Source of the DNA: Candidatus Aminicenantota bacterium
GTDB lineage: Bacteria; Acidobacteriota; Aminicenantia; Aminicenantales; Aminicenantaceae
Assembly (NCBI GenBank): GCA_020348385.1
Contig: CP070750.1
Coordinates: 2,178,507 to 2,241,892 of the forward strand
Reading direction: 5' to 3'
Length of the DNA stretch: 63,386 nucleotides
In this document: one piece after another, positions 41,199-49,781 of the stretch
How the letters are laid out: the number at the start of each line of letters is the position of its first letter
How positions within the stretch are numbered: position 1 is the stretch's first letter
Translations under genes and position numbers: made by a program
The notes under the pieces: generated by a model
Database searches by the model: none
What the model saw: the letters and a program-made list of their open reading frames with translations, nothing else
What the model was told of the DNA's origin: nothing

Positions 41199-42677
41199 TC
41201 ACTCAGAGTAAAAACGGATGATGCGGATAACAGCCATTTCGCACACCTTGCAGAAGGGTTTATCACCCTTGGTGAACATCAAACAGTCCAGCATCGGGCG
41301 ATAAAGGCCTTGCGCTGAGTATCCCGCCCCTTCAAAAGCACCGACTTTCCCGTTGTAGCGGCTTTTAGCCAAATAAGCATCCACTTTATTCGCGTGGTCT
41401 CTAGACAACTTTTCCGATTCTCGTTCTGTCTTTGCGATCTCATCCTGAGGAGCGTTGTTGCGTTTCATCTGTGCGATTTTGTCGTTGATCTCTGTGCGTA
41501 TTTTCTGGTAGGCCAAGTCCATCTTATCAAAATCCTCTTTTTCCCATGGAGTCGGGATGCTTATTCCTTCAGACACATATGCCTTCCACTTCAAATTATC
41601 GGGATCGAGAAGAGCTGTGATATTCGGCTCAGTGGGCTCCACACCCCTCGGATAAAAATCATTGTAGGCGACAGAAGAAGTGTAATATTCATCGCCAAGC
41701 CCTGTAAAAGAATGACCAAATTCATGAAGAAACAGATACCTGTACCATTGATTATCTGCCGTGAACGTGCAGTACAGATTGTAGATTCCTCCACCTCCGT
41801 ATCGTTTATGATTCACCATAATATATAGGGCATCATAGGGGACATGGGCTGCCGTATCCCGCAGCGCCCGGTTGTTTTCGGTCAGAAGATAGCGTTCGGA
41901 CCCCAAGGAGTTGAAAGTGGAGCCTATGGCTGTGTTTTTGAACACGCCCATGCGTGGCTCATCGCAGCCACTCTCCTCTGAAGGTTTGAAAACACCGTAG
42001 ACATTGAATCTGTCACCGTAAGATTTATAAGGCTCAGGACTAAAAAAAACTTCGGCGAACCGATGGAAATCTTGCTGAAGCTTCTCCTCCTCTTGTTGGG
42101 TATAGCCCTCTGCAATGATGGCTACATCCACTTTGTCGTGGGGATGCCCGTTTTTTCGCAATTCATAAACTTTCACACCTTGAATCAAGGGATCTTTTTT
42201 TACATCTACGCTGGCAGGATCGATCTCCTGGCTGAAAAACGGCTGAAGCTCGTTTTCTCTGTTCCGAACTTCAAGGGTGAACTTTATCTTGTTTTTTGGA
42301 TACGGAATAAGCATGGTTTCATGGTAGGTTCTATTTATGCCATCCAAGGCTTTGCCTGTTGTTTTATACTCCCCAAAATAGCTGTCGAATCCTTTGGAAA
42401 AGATTAGTTCTCCCGATGATAGGTCATATATCTTGGCATAGTAGCGCCCATTGTTGAAAAGATCGATGAGATTTTGGAGGCTTCCCGCCCAGATCCCATA
42501 CTCATATACCTGGTCGAGTGTTACTATCTCCTCCTTTGCATCTCCGACGTGGAAATAATCGATGCGCATGGTTTTATCGACGAAATAGCGATCGAACACA
42601 TCTTGGTCTTTCGTTTGGGAACATGCTGTCAATGCCATCAAACAGGTCAAAAATAAAGAAACACACATCCTTTTCAT
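41199..42677 (-). CDS. Peptidase M64 lipoprotein (IgA-peptidase-like)
   Basis: 492 residues. Signal peptide with lipobox LTAC. The N-terminal domain (about 35-170) is the beta-rich M64 N domain; the catalytic domain has DVAIIAEGYT and the zinc motif HEFGH (His318, Glu319, His322) continuing SFTGLGDEY, with Asp329 as probable third ligand. M64 was named for an IgA-cleaving enzyme, but relatives are widespread in environmental bacteria and probably digest general protein. Its ATG overlaps the agmatinase stop (ATGA) and has GAGGAGG upstream. Confidence 0.92.
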   Translation of the reverse strand: MKRMCVSLFLTCLMALTACSQTKDQDVFDRYFVDKTMRIDYFHVGDAKEEIVTLDQVYEYGIWAGSLQNLIDLFNNGRYYAKIYDLSSGELIFSKGFDSYFGEYKTTGKALDGINRTYHETMLIPYPKNKIKFTLEVRNRENELQPFFSQEIDPASVDVKKDPLIQGVKVYELRKNGHPHDKVDVAIIAEGYTQQEEEKLQQDFHRFAEVFFSPEPYKSYGDRFNVYGVFKPSEESGCDEPRMGVFKNTAIGSTFNSLGSERYLLTENNRALRDTAAHVPYDALYIMVNHKRYGGGGIYNLYCTFTADNQWYRYLFLHEFGHSFTGLGDEYYTSSVAYNDFYPRGVEPTEPNITALLDPDNLKWKAYVSEGISIPTPWEKEDFDKMDLAYQKIRTEINDKIAQMKRNNAPQDEIAKTERESEKLSRDHANKVDAYLAKSRYNGKVGAFEGAGYSAQGLYRPMLDCLMFTKGDKPFCKVCEMAVIRIIRFYSE

Positions 42678-43537
42678 AATTCCTCCTCTGTCTTCATCCT
42701 TCGGGAAGCCACGATTTTGCCGATGACTTCCATGATAATTTTCACGGCTGCAGAGGCCGTAATGCCGACCGGGTCCCGACTCGGGTTCACTTCCACGACA
42801 TCCAGACCCACGATAGTCCCTTTCAAGTCATGGAGCATATTGATCACTTGGCGGGTGGAAAGCCCTCCCGCCTCATGATGGGATACGCCTGGTGCAAAAG
42901 CGGGATCCAGGGCATCCACATCGAAGGAAATATACAGGGGATTGTCAAATTCCAGGTCCATGACATAGCCAATATCTTTCATCTCGATCATTCGAATGCC
43001 GTGTTCCGTGGCCATATCTCTGTGCTGACCGGTTGCCGCACGGATGCCCACCTGGACAAGATTGGCGACATATCCTTCTTCGACGATCCGTGCAAATGGA
43101 CATCCATGGGAGTAGCGATCCCCGTAAAGCTCATCATAAAGGTCGGGGTGGGCATCGAAATGAAGAATATCCAGATGTTTGTATTTTGGCGCGAATGCTT
43201 TGATGATCGGATAGGTGAGAGAGTGATCTCCCCCTAAAACGATGGGCACCGCTTTCTTTTCCAATATTTCCCGAACCCAATCTTCTGTCTTTGCAAACAC
43301 ATCCCAAAAGGAACCGGAAACATCTAGGTCTCCCAGGTCCACGACGTTTGTTTCTTCTTCGAGGTTCACCCCCGATTCCGTCCAGGGATTGATGGCCTCC
43401 CCTGTTGATGCTGCCCGGATCGCCTGGGGTCCTTTGGAAGCGCCCTTCATATAGCAGGACTTTTCATCAAACGGAATCCCCAAAATGGCGAACTCAAATT
43501 CATCTGTTTGTTTGATGGAACCACCAAAATCTGTCAT
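42674..43537 (-). CDS. speB: Agmatinase / arginase-family ureohydrolase
   Basis: About 287 residues from ATG 43537, preferred over the upstream frame to 43585 because AAGGAAAA lies just before it. Binuclear manganese motifs are intact: GGDHSLTYP, HFDAHPDLYD and SFDVDALDPAFAPG. KGASKGPQAIR and the overall length fit agmatinase rather than arginase. It releases urea and putrescine from agmatine; some members act on other guanidino compounds. No arginine decarboxylase is present in the window. Stop overlaps the M64 peptidase start. Confidence 0.88.
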   Translation of the reverse strand: MTDFGGSIKQTDEFEFAILGIPFDEKSCYMKGASKGPQAIRAASTGEAINPWTESGVNLEEETNVVDLGDLDVSGSFWDVFAKTEDWVREILEKKAVPIVLGGDHSLTYPIIKAFAPKYKHLDILHFDAHPDLYDELYGDRYSHGCPFARIVEEGYVANLVQVGIRAATGQHRDMATEHGIRMIEMKDIGYVMDLEFDNPLYISFDVDALDPAFAPGVSHHEAGGLSTRQVINMLHDLKGTIVGLDVVEVNPSRDPVGITASAAVKIIMEVIGKIVASRRMKTEEEL

Positions 43538-43647
43538 GTGATTTTCCTTATGGATAATGATAAAGGGATTGGAATTATATCGCAAAGAAGAGGAAATTTA
43601 AATCCCATTAGTATGGAGAGCTCTGATAAAACAAGACATCAGGCAGA

Positions 43648-44880
43648 TTAGACAGCTGGGAATGCCAGGGCGGCATAACTCACCGCGGATTGCGTCGCCT
43701 CTTCCATCCAAAAATCATACCCCAACACACAACCCGTTCTGCCGGAAAGAAGCTCGAGCAACAGAGCTAGGGTCGAAAAGCCGCAGACATTATACTTGTT
43801 ATTCTCTTTCCAAACTTCAGCCCAGAAAGCTGTCACATCGCCTTGGCAGATCGCATCCAGCAAAGAACTATCGTGTTCCTTCGCCTCCAGGAGCAACGAA
43901 GTTGCCGGTTCGCGATGACCGAACTTCGGACCTATGTGTGAAAAATCGACCCCTGCCACAATAAGAGCAGACTTTTTTTTATCTCTATCTCCCAAATAAA
44001 GACGGAGACCGGAAATGAAATCGGACATTCCTGGAATTTCCTCGGGTTTGGAATAATGACGCATCTCCTTGTGGAGGGATCCACAAAGGACAGGCATCAA
44101 TCGAAAACCATTCCCGAACATATGTTGCAGAAACAGGATTTGGAATTCGAGGGAATGCTCGTTTTTGTGGTGGATATCGTTGGGTGCAATTATCTCGGGG
44201 GAACATTTTTCCTTCAATTTTTCAACCTCATCCCTATCTGTTTTAACCTGGCCAAAGGGAGTGACAAAATCTTTCGTCGTCAGAGAAATATAGGATTCCG
44301 AAAGATGGTGCCCTGTCCCAAGCAGCAAGATCCTTTCAGGAGAGAGTCCCTTCACAACCTGGTAGGCTTTTGCATAGACCTTTTTCCCGATATCGAGATC
44401 GATATGAGGAGCGACAATAGCGGATATTTCTTCCCAGCCGAAAGTATTGGGTTGACCATTCTCTGTATCGAGAATGGATTGGATATAGGGGGCAAGTTCA
44501 TCCGGATTATCGGGATAGGCCGTTCCAGCAAGGCAAGCTTCGCGGATTTGGCGTTGCCTGTATTCCTCGATGATCTTTTTTTTCCCCCGTCTATAGTTAT
44601 GGCTGTCTATCAGAAAGGCCTTGTCGAGCTGGGATATCATGTCCTCAACATCCTCTCCTCTTACAAAAACTCCTCTTTGAAGTCGTATCAACTCGACCTG
44701 AATATCCTGGATGCTCCGCATTCCATCGATCAATCCGATGAGCTGCAGTGCCGCTCCTCGAAGCAGGACGGGTTGGGGGATAAGCCCCAAAAAATCCTTC
44801 ACGAGGAAAACTTTTTCTCCCTGGTAAGAGGAGGGAATGATATCTATATCTGTTCTCAAACGGGGAACTTTTTTTTCCAT
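43648..44880 (-). CDS. MEMO-family protein (AmmeMemoRadiSam system B) with N-terminal domain
   Basis: 410 residues. The C-terminal 290 are MEMO-like: CLAGTAYPDNP, VAPHIDLDIGKKVYA, LLGTGHH, NEHSLEFQILFLQHM and VAGVDFSHIG, including the His residues that bind metal in the dioxygenase-like fold. An extra domain of about 95 residues precedes it (DIIPSSYQGEKVFLVKD onwards) and resembles a small winged-helix or PqqD-like module. AMMECR1 and radical-SAM partners, often adjacent, are not in this window. Function of the system is unknown. Confidence 0.87.
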   Translation of the reverse strand: MEKKVPRLRTDIDIIPSSYQGEKVFLVKDFLGLIPQPVLLRGAALQLIGLIDGMRSIQDIQVELIRLQRGVFVRGEDVEDMISQLDKAFLIDSHNYRRGKKKIIEEYRQRQIREACLAGTAYPDNPDELAPYIQSILDTENGQPNTFGWEEISAIVAPHIDLDIGKKVYAKAYQVVKGLSPERILLLGTGHHLSESYISLTTKDFVTPFGQVKTDRDEVEKLKEKCSPEIIAPNDIHHKNEHSLEFQILFLQHMFGNGFRLMPVLCGSLHKEMRHYSKPEEIPGMSDFISGLRLYLGDRDKKKSALIVAGVDFSHIGPKFGHREPATSLLLEAKEHDSSLLDAICQGDVTAFWAEVWKENNKYNVCGFSTLALLLELLSGRTGCVLGYDFWMEEATQSAVSYAALAFPAV

Positions 44881-44895
44881 GGTTCTGTTTCCAGC

Positions 44896-44919
44896 ATTCG
44901 TATTCGTAATCGTATTCGT
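44896..44919. repeat. Hexanucleotide repeat upstream of the MEMO-family gene
   Basis: Four near-identical six-base units (three ATTCGT and one AATCGT) lie 16 bases upstream of the MEMO-family start codon, in the spacer to the divergent phosphoesterase gene. Its position would put it in the 5-prime leader or promoter. Confidence 0.6.
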
Positions 44920-44975
44920 ATCCTCCGATTATTTACACCGTTTGTGAACAAAAAGCAACGGGAAGAATGCGGCTT

Positions 44976-45004
44976 TTGAACAGATCCTCCAATTTTGCTA
45001 TGAT
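44976..45004 (+). promoter_or_regulatory. Sigma-70 promoter of the metallophosphoesterase gene
   Basis: TTGAAC (44976-44981), 17-base spacer and TATGAT (44999-45004), about 29 bases upstream of the ATG at 45033, which has AAAGGA before it. Confidence 0.65.
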
Positions 45005-45032
45005 TTGAAAAAATCCGATTAAAGGATTCTTT

Positions 45033-46163
45033 ATGTCACGCCAAAGAATGAACAAAAAGTTCAACAGGATCTACCATACTGCCCGAAAACCTGAAAACAA
45101 AATTGCGATCGATTTTGAACAAGATCGTTTTGTTTTTTTCTCGGATCACCATAAAGGCGATACCAGCCCAGCCGATGATTTCAAAAAAAACAAAGAACTC
45201 TACACCTCAGCCCTATCCTTTTACAAAAATGAAGGGTACTCATTGATTGTTCTGGGGGATAACGAGGAGCTCTGGGAAAACCAGTACGAACAAATTCTCA
45301 CCCATTATCGCAATGCGATCGAGCAGGAAATCGCATTAGCTCCGGAGACTCCGGATAAAAAGAAAATTAGGATTTGGGGAAATCACGACAAAGAGGTCAC
45401 GCTCAACAGGTTCAGAAAGCGCAGCCAAAAATGGAAAGACAACGTCCTGTCCAAAGTGGAACATAGAGAGGGACTCTGTTTAGGCGAGGATATTTTTCTG
45501 ATCCATGGGCATCAAGGCCGGTTCTTCGAAGACCAGGCCTGGAAGTTGAGTCGATTGGCTGTGCACTTCATCTGGAAAACAGTGCAAAAATTGCTGCATA
45601 TCGGCTCCGATGGTCCGGCGGAAAACTATCGGATCCGTGACGACCTGGAATTGAATTATTACCGATGGGCAAAAAAAAACAAGGTTCTGCTGATTTGCGG
45701 CCATACACACCGGGCTATCTTTGGATCAATGACCCATTTCGACCGCCTTCAGATCGAGATTCACCGGCTAAAAAAAGCAATGGAGCAAGCTGATCGGGAA
45801 GAAAAAAAGGACATGGAACAACAGATTCATGAAAAAAGGGCCCAGATAGAAAAAATCCTAATCCAGCGGTCGGGAAAAATGCCGAAGTCATTTGAGCCGG
45901 GCAAAAGCTGGCCAGTTCCGTGTTATTTCAACGATGGTTGTTGCGGATACACAAATGGGGTGACATGTATCGAAATCGACAAGAATATCATGCGCCTCAT
46001 CAAATGGCAGCGACAGGACAAAAAAAGACACATTCTTGAAGAAAAGGATATCCATCTTCTCCTCCGATACACAAAGGAGGGCCGCGCGATCGATAGAGAT
46101 TTCGAACCTGAACTGCATCAGATCCCCTGCGGTGATGACATATCGAACATCGGATTCGGATAA
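45033..46163 (+). CDS. Calcineurin-like metallophosphoesterase
   Basis: 376 residues, cytoplasmic. The phosphoesterase motifs appear in order: FFSDHHKGD (in place of the usual DxH), VLGDNEELWE (GDxxE variant), IWGNHDKE (GNHD), LIHGHQG (GH) and ICGHTHRAI (GHxH). A charged helical insert (about 245-285) lies after the last motif. Substrate could be a UDP-diacylglucosamine, nucleotide or phosphoprotein; the sequence does not resolve this. A strong terminator follows and a good promoter precedes, so it is a single-gene unit. Confidence 0.9.
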   Translation: MSRQRMNKKFNRIYHTARKPENKIAIDFEQDRFVFFSDHHKGDTSPADDFKKNKELYTSALSFYKNEGYSLIVLGDNEELWENQYEQILTHYRNAIEQEIALAPETPDKKKIRIWGNHDKEVTLNRFRKRSQKWKDNVLSKVEHREGLCLGEDIFLIHGHQGRFFEDQAWKLSRLAVHFIWKTVQKLLHIGSDGPAENYRIRDDLELNYYRWAKKNKVLLICGHTHRAIFGSMTHFDRLQIEIHRLKKAMEQADREEKKDMEQQIHEKRAQIEKILIQRSGKMPKSFEPGKSWPVPCYFNDGCCGYTNGVTCIEIDKNIMRLIKWQRQDKKRHILEEKDIHLLLRYTKEGRAIDRDFEPELHQIPCGDDISNIGFG

Positions 46164-46192
46164 GGAAAAATGGGATTCGAGGAGGGAGAAGA

Positions 46193-46213
46193 AGGGAGAG
46201 GAATCCTCTCCCT
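46193..46213 (+). terminator. Rho-independent terminator after the phosphoesterase gene
   Basis: AGGGAGAGG (46193-46201) and CCTCTCCCT (46205-46213) form nine pairs with a three-base loop, extended outward by A/G-rich and T/C-rich flanks, then CTTCCTTTTC. It lies 30 bases past the stop. Confidence 0.75.
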
Positions 46214-46378
46214 CTTCCTTTTCAAAACCTCGACGCAGCCTTGGATGAGGAATGAAATAGCGTCGTTACGGTTTCATATCATTGTGATGGTGGCACAGGA
46301 CCGGCTTCCCGTCAATCACCCCCAGAGATGATTTCAAGGGTGATATTTAATCCCCTTTTATTTTTGGTGAAAAAAAAT

Positions 46379-46384
46379 TATAAT
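46379..46384 (+). promoter_or_regulatory. Likely sigma-70 -10 box of the ferritin-like gene
   Basis: TATAAT 25 bases upstream of the ATG at 46409, preceded by an A/T-rich tract but no clear -35 hexamer. AGGAGG lies just before the ATG. Confidence 0.4.
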
Positions 46385-46408
46385 TCTCCTTCAAAATCAG
46401 GAGGACTT

Positions 46409-47389
46409 ATGGAAAATATCAAAACCATCAAATCCAAAGAAGACGCGATAAAACTCTTAAATGTCGCTCTGGAACATGAATGGGCCGTGAGTTTCGAATA
46501 CCTTTTTCATGCCTATTCGTTCCCGAAGGGAAAACTTTACTATCCCGACCCCATTTTAAAACGTCACCAAGATGTGCGCGCCCAGACTATCCAGATCGGG
46601 ATTGATGAAATGTACCACTCTCTCCAGCTGGGGACGATCATCAAACAAATGGGAGGAACGCCTTCCTTCAAGACAGACGAGGTCATCCGGTATCCCCGAG
46701 TCATAGACAATCTGGAACGGGACAAAAAAACAGAAGACTTGGTGACAGATCTTTACCAATCCGCAGAATTCGAAGAGGGGGCCTTCCCGAAAATCCACAA
46801 CATGGTGCTGAATATCTCCTATGATGAGGTTAGACATTCTGATCAATTTGTGGCCATGATGGATGCGATGAAGGCAGAAGGAGCTGAAGATGCCCACTGC
46901 CACCAATCCGATCCCGCAAACGCCCAGAAGGAGGAAGTTCAGCTTCTGCACGCTATCATGCGGGCTGAAAACGAGTTGATGCACCGCTATCTCAAATATG
47001 TCATCCTATTCAGCGAGCATCAAGACCTCAGCCAGCGCCTTTTCAAAAATGCGATAGATCACATGAAGAACTGGGATAAAAACGGGGGGATATTGATCAA
47101 GATGGGCGATGTCATCCAGATTGAAAACGCCGAAAAAAATGCCGACGGCGTGGAACGGAGCGTTTCGCCAATGCCCGCTGCCTACCCTGGAGAGGACCGC
47201 CTGTCCGCCTTGCCAACTCTGATACCGGCCGAAGAAGAGTTGATTGCCCAATATGAAAAGCTCCTATCTCTCGTTACAGATGGAGAGATAAAAGAGCAGT
47301 TGGAAAAACATGCCGGCTTAGCTCGTGAACATTTGTTCACCCAAAAATGGCTTCTCAAGAACGCCCAGATAATAAAAGGACTATCATAG
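46409..47389 (+). CDS. Ferritin-like protein with repeated helical-bundle segments
   Basis: About 326 residues from ATG 46409 (AGGAGG upstream). The first half has diiron-type motifs on helices: NVALEHEWAVSFEYLFHAY, GIDEMYHSLQLG, EFEEGAFPKIHN and SYDEVRHSDQFV, a full ferritin-like set. A second helical part follows (RAENELMHRYLKYV), then a third, EEELIAQYEKLLSL with EHLFTQKW. This suggests a duplicated or extended bundle. Role may be in oxygen or iron handling. The stop touches the start of the flavin reductase gene (TAGATG), so the two are co-expressed and may form a redox pair. Confidence 0.8.
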   Translation: MENIKTIKSKEDAIKLLNVALEHEWAVSFEYLFHAYSFPKGKLYYPDPILKRHQDVRAQTIQIGIDEMYHSLQLGTIIKQMGGTPSFKTDEVIRYPRVIDNLERDKKTEDLVTDLYQSAEFEEGAFPKIHNMVLNISYDEVRHSDQFVAMMDAMKAEGAEDAHCHQSDPANAQKEEVQLLHAIMRAENELMHRYLKYVILFSEHQDLSQRLFKNAIDHMKNWDKNGGILIKMGDVIQIENAEKNADGVERSVSPMPAAYPGEDRLSALPTLIPAEEELIAQYEKLLSLVTDGEIKEQLEKHAGLAREHLFTQKWLLKNAQIIKGLS

Positions 47390-47956
47390 ATGGCAAAAAA
47401 AACGATTGGAACCGAGATTGCCAAATTTCAGTATTTCTACCCGTATACGGTTGCCCTCGTCGGGGCTAAAGCCGAAGAACGGACCAACTTCATGTCTTGC
47501 GCCTGGCATACAGCTCTTTCTTTCGATCCCCCGTTGTTCGGCGTGCTCATTGCGAAAAAACGCTTCACCCATCAAGTGATCACCAAAGCCAAGGAATTCA
47601 CTGTCAATTTCATCCGGTCAGACCAAGCATTGCTCTCGGCCCAGTATGGTCGAAAATCGGGATTCGATCTTGTCAAGACCGAAAAATTCCCGGTCAAGCT
47701 CATCCCTTCCCGAATCATCCAGTCTCCTGTCATAGGTGACGCCTACATTAGTTTTGAATGCCGCTTGATAGAAATCCGCACCTATGGGGATCATGACCTG
47801 TTTGTCGGTGAAGTTCTCGCCATCCACGAAGAGGAAAACAATTTCAACGAACAAGGAGTCCTCGATCCACAAAAGACTTTGCCTCTGCTTTACCTGGGAA
47901 GCGACTTCTACTGCACCGTCGACCCCAACTCCCTGGCCCACGTTCTGCCGGACTGA
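47390..47956 (+). CDS. Flavin reductase-like FMN-binding protein
   Basis: 188 residues of the split-barrel flavin reductase family (DIM6/NTAB type). Motifs include FYPYTVALVGA near the N-terminus, NFMSCAWHTALSFDPPLFGVLI and KEFTVNFIRS, which bind FMN, then YISFECRLIEIRTYGDHDLFVGEV. Related proteins reduce flavins or quinone-like substrates, or transfer electrons to diiron or flavoprotein partners. It follows the ferritin-like gene without a gap, with AAAGGA upstream of the ATG. Confidence 0.9.
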   Translation: MAKKTIGTEIAKFQYFYPYTVALVGAKAEERTNFMSCAWHTALSFDPPLFGVLIAKKRFTHQVITKAKEFTVNFIRSDQALLSAQYGRKSGFDLVKTEKFPVKLIPSRIIQSPVIGDAYISFECRLIEIRTYGDHDLFVGEVLAIHEEENNFNEQGVLDPQKTLPLLYLGSDFYCTVDPNSLAHVLPD

Positions 47957-48058
47957 TAGTCATGCACACAAAAAAGCTAAATTCAATGAAGAGAATCGGA
48001 GGGTTGACGGATCAGCGTTTCGAACCGTTGTTTTTATCGGAAAGTCGGCAATGTTTTC

Positions 48059-48086
48059 TTGAAATAGAACCCTTATGTATTATATA
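48059..48086 (+). promoter_or_regulatory. Possible sigma-70 promoter, short leader, of the ABC-2/PilD unit
   Basis: TTGAAA (48059-48064), 16-base spacer and TATATA (48081-48086). The ATG at 48098 follows after 11 bases and has no ribosome site, so the mRNA may be nearly leaderless. Confidence 0.4.
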
Positions 48087-48097
48087 AAAAAGACTTG

Positions 48098-49015
48098 ATG
48101 GACACTGTGCTGCGGATCGAAAACATTCACAAATCATTCAAAGCAGGATTCATCCCCAAAAGAAAAAAAATTCTCGATGGCATATCTTTGGAAGTCAACG
48201 GAGGAGAAATCTTTGGCTACCTCGGTCCGAATGGAGCAGGGAAAACAACCACCCTCAAATGTGTGCTCGGCCTTATTTTCCCTGACAAAGGGAAAATCCA
48301 GATCTTCGGGCATTCCAACCTTTCTCTCCAGGCAAAGGAAAAAATCGGATTTCTCCCCGAAAATCCCTATTTTTACGATTATCTCACAGCGACAGAATTT
48401 CTGAGCTTTTACAGTGATCTCACCTTGGTAAAAAAAGAAAATAAGCAGGCGCAGATTGAAAACCTGCTCCAACTGGTCGGTCTGAATCAAGCGGCGGATC
48501 TCCAGCTCCGAAAATTCTCCCGAGGGATGCTCCAGCGGATCGGCCTGGCTCAGGCACTGATCAACGATCCTTCCCTTGTTTTCCTGGATGAACCATTGGG
48601 AGGATTGGATCCATTGGGACGCAAGGAAATTCGAGATGTCATCATCCGGCTTAAAGAAGAAGGGAAAACAGTCTTTCTCTCCTCGCATATCCTGCAGGAT
48701 ATCGAGATGATATGTGACCGGGTCGCGATACTCGTGAGCGGGAAAATCATCAATCAAGGGGCCCTGCAGGATCTGATTTCAGAAAAAGTCAAGGTCACAG
48801 AAATCACGCTTTCCGGCGTGAAGACCGAAGATTGCAAAGACCTGGGAGACTGTTATTCTGCTCAGGAAGGAAGGATCTTTCTCAAAGTTTTTGAGGAGGA
48901 AAAAATCGCAACCGTTATCCAATTGGTGCAGACAAAAAAAGGAAAAATCCACTCGCTCATTCCGAGGACGGAAACGCTGGAAGATCTTTTCGTGGGAGCG
49001 GTCAAACAACGATGA
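48098..49015 (+). CDS. ABC-2 type transporter ATPase
   Basis: About 305 residues from ATG 48098; TTG at 48095 is the only other option. Walker A GPNGAGKTTT, signature FSRGMLQR (a variant of LSGGQ), Walker B VFLDEPLGGLDP and switch His in LSSHIL. The C-terminal extension (about 215-305) is the usual regulatory tail of DrrA/CcmA-like exporters. It is coupled to the permease by an ATGA overlap and heads a unit that ends in the prepilin peptidase. Confidence 0.93.
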   Translation: MDTVLRIENIHKSFKAGFIPKRKKILDGISLEVNGGEIFGYLGPNGAGKTTTLKCVLGLIFPDKGKIQIFGHSNLSLQAKEKIGFLPENPYFYDYLTATEFLSFYSDLTLVKKENKQAQIENLLQLVGLNQAADLQLRKFSRGMLQRIGLAQALINDPSLVFLDEPLGGLDPLGRKEIRDVIIRLKEEGKTVFLSSHILQDIEMICDRVAILVSGKIINQGALQDLISEKVKVTEITLSGVKTEDCKDLGDCYSAQEGRIFLKVFEEEKIATVIQLVQTKKGKIHSLIPRTETLEDLFVGAVKQR

Positions 49016-49776
49016 AAATCCGCGCGATTGCTCTCAACACTTTCAAAGAAGCCATCCGGGACCGCATCCTCTACCTGCTTTTGTTTTTTGCGGCTCTATG
49101 TATCATTTTATCCCGGATCCTGGCACTCCTAACGATCGGAGACCGGGCGAAAATCATCATGGATGTGGGGCTGGCTTCCCTTTCCCTTTTTGGTGTCCTG
49201 ATGGCCATTTTAATCGGCACAGGCTTGGTGTACAAGGAGATCGACAAGAGAACCCTTTACACCCTTCTTGCCAAACCCATTCAGCGATACCAATTTCTCT
49301 TGGGAAAGTACTTAGGTCTTTTGTTGACCCTTTTTGTTATGCTTGTCTTGATGACGCTGGTCTTTCTTGTGCTCATCCTTCTCCATCGTTATCCGATCGA
49401 AGGCGCTTTTTTCCTAGCCATCCTGTTTGTCTTCGTGGAACTCTGTCTCATCACAGCCGTCGCCCTATTGTTTTCCTGTTTTTCCACGCCCATCCTCAGC
49501 ACGCTCTTTTCCCTGTCTTTTTATCTGATCGGTCATCTTTCCTGGGGGCTGGAAACACTCATCAACAAACTGCCCCAAGGCGGTATCAAAACTCTGGCTC
49601 GCATTCTTTACTTATTCCTGCCTAATCTCGAAAACTTCAATTTTAAAACAGAGGTCGTTCACCATCTTTCTATTCCACCAAAAATTTTCCTGTATTCATC
49701 CCTGTACGGTATATTCTATACGGTCTTCATCCTGGCTCTTGCCGTGATGGTTTTCCGCAGAAGGGATTTTATCTAA
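49012..49776 (+). CDS. ABC-2 type transporter permease
   Basis: 254 residues with six hydrophobic segments. The N-terminal ALNTFKEAIRDRILYLL is typical of ABC-2 permeases, with FGVLMAILIGTGLVYKEIDKRTLYTLLAKPI as the helix 2-loop region. The long loop before the last helix (NLENFNFKTEVVHHL) is periplasmic or cytoplasmic. It pairs with the ATPase upstream; cargo is unknown. The link with prepilin peptidase suggests a role in envelope or pilus assembly, but this rests on gene order only. Confidence 0.9.
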   Translation: MKIRAIALNTFKEAIRDRILYLLLFFAALCIILSRILALLTIGDRAKIIMDVGLASLSLFGVLMAILIGTGLVYKEIDKRTLYTLLAKPIQRYQFLLGKYLGLLLTLFVMLVLMTLVFLVLILLHRYPIEGAFFLAILFVFVELCLITAVALLFSCFSTPILSTLFSLSFYLIGHLSWGLETLINKLPQGGIKTLARILYLFLPNLENFNFKTEVVHHLSIPPKIFLYSSLYGIFYTVFILALAVMVFRRRDFI

Positions 49777-49781
49777 GGGTC

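Noticed and set aside
44056..44979. A 307-codon plus-strand frame opposite the MEMO-family gene
   Set aside because: It lies antisense to MEMO-family motifs and overlaps the promoter region.
46291..46305. A sigma-54-like TGGCAC with GG-N10-GC spacing before the ferritin-like gene
   Set aside because: The -12 part reads CGGC in place of TTGC, and a TATAAT box with a ribosome site lies closer to the gene.
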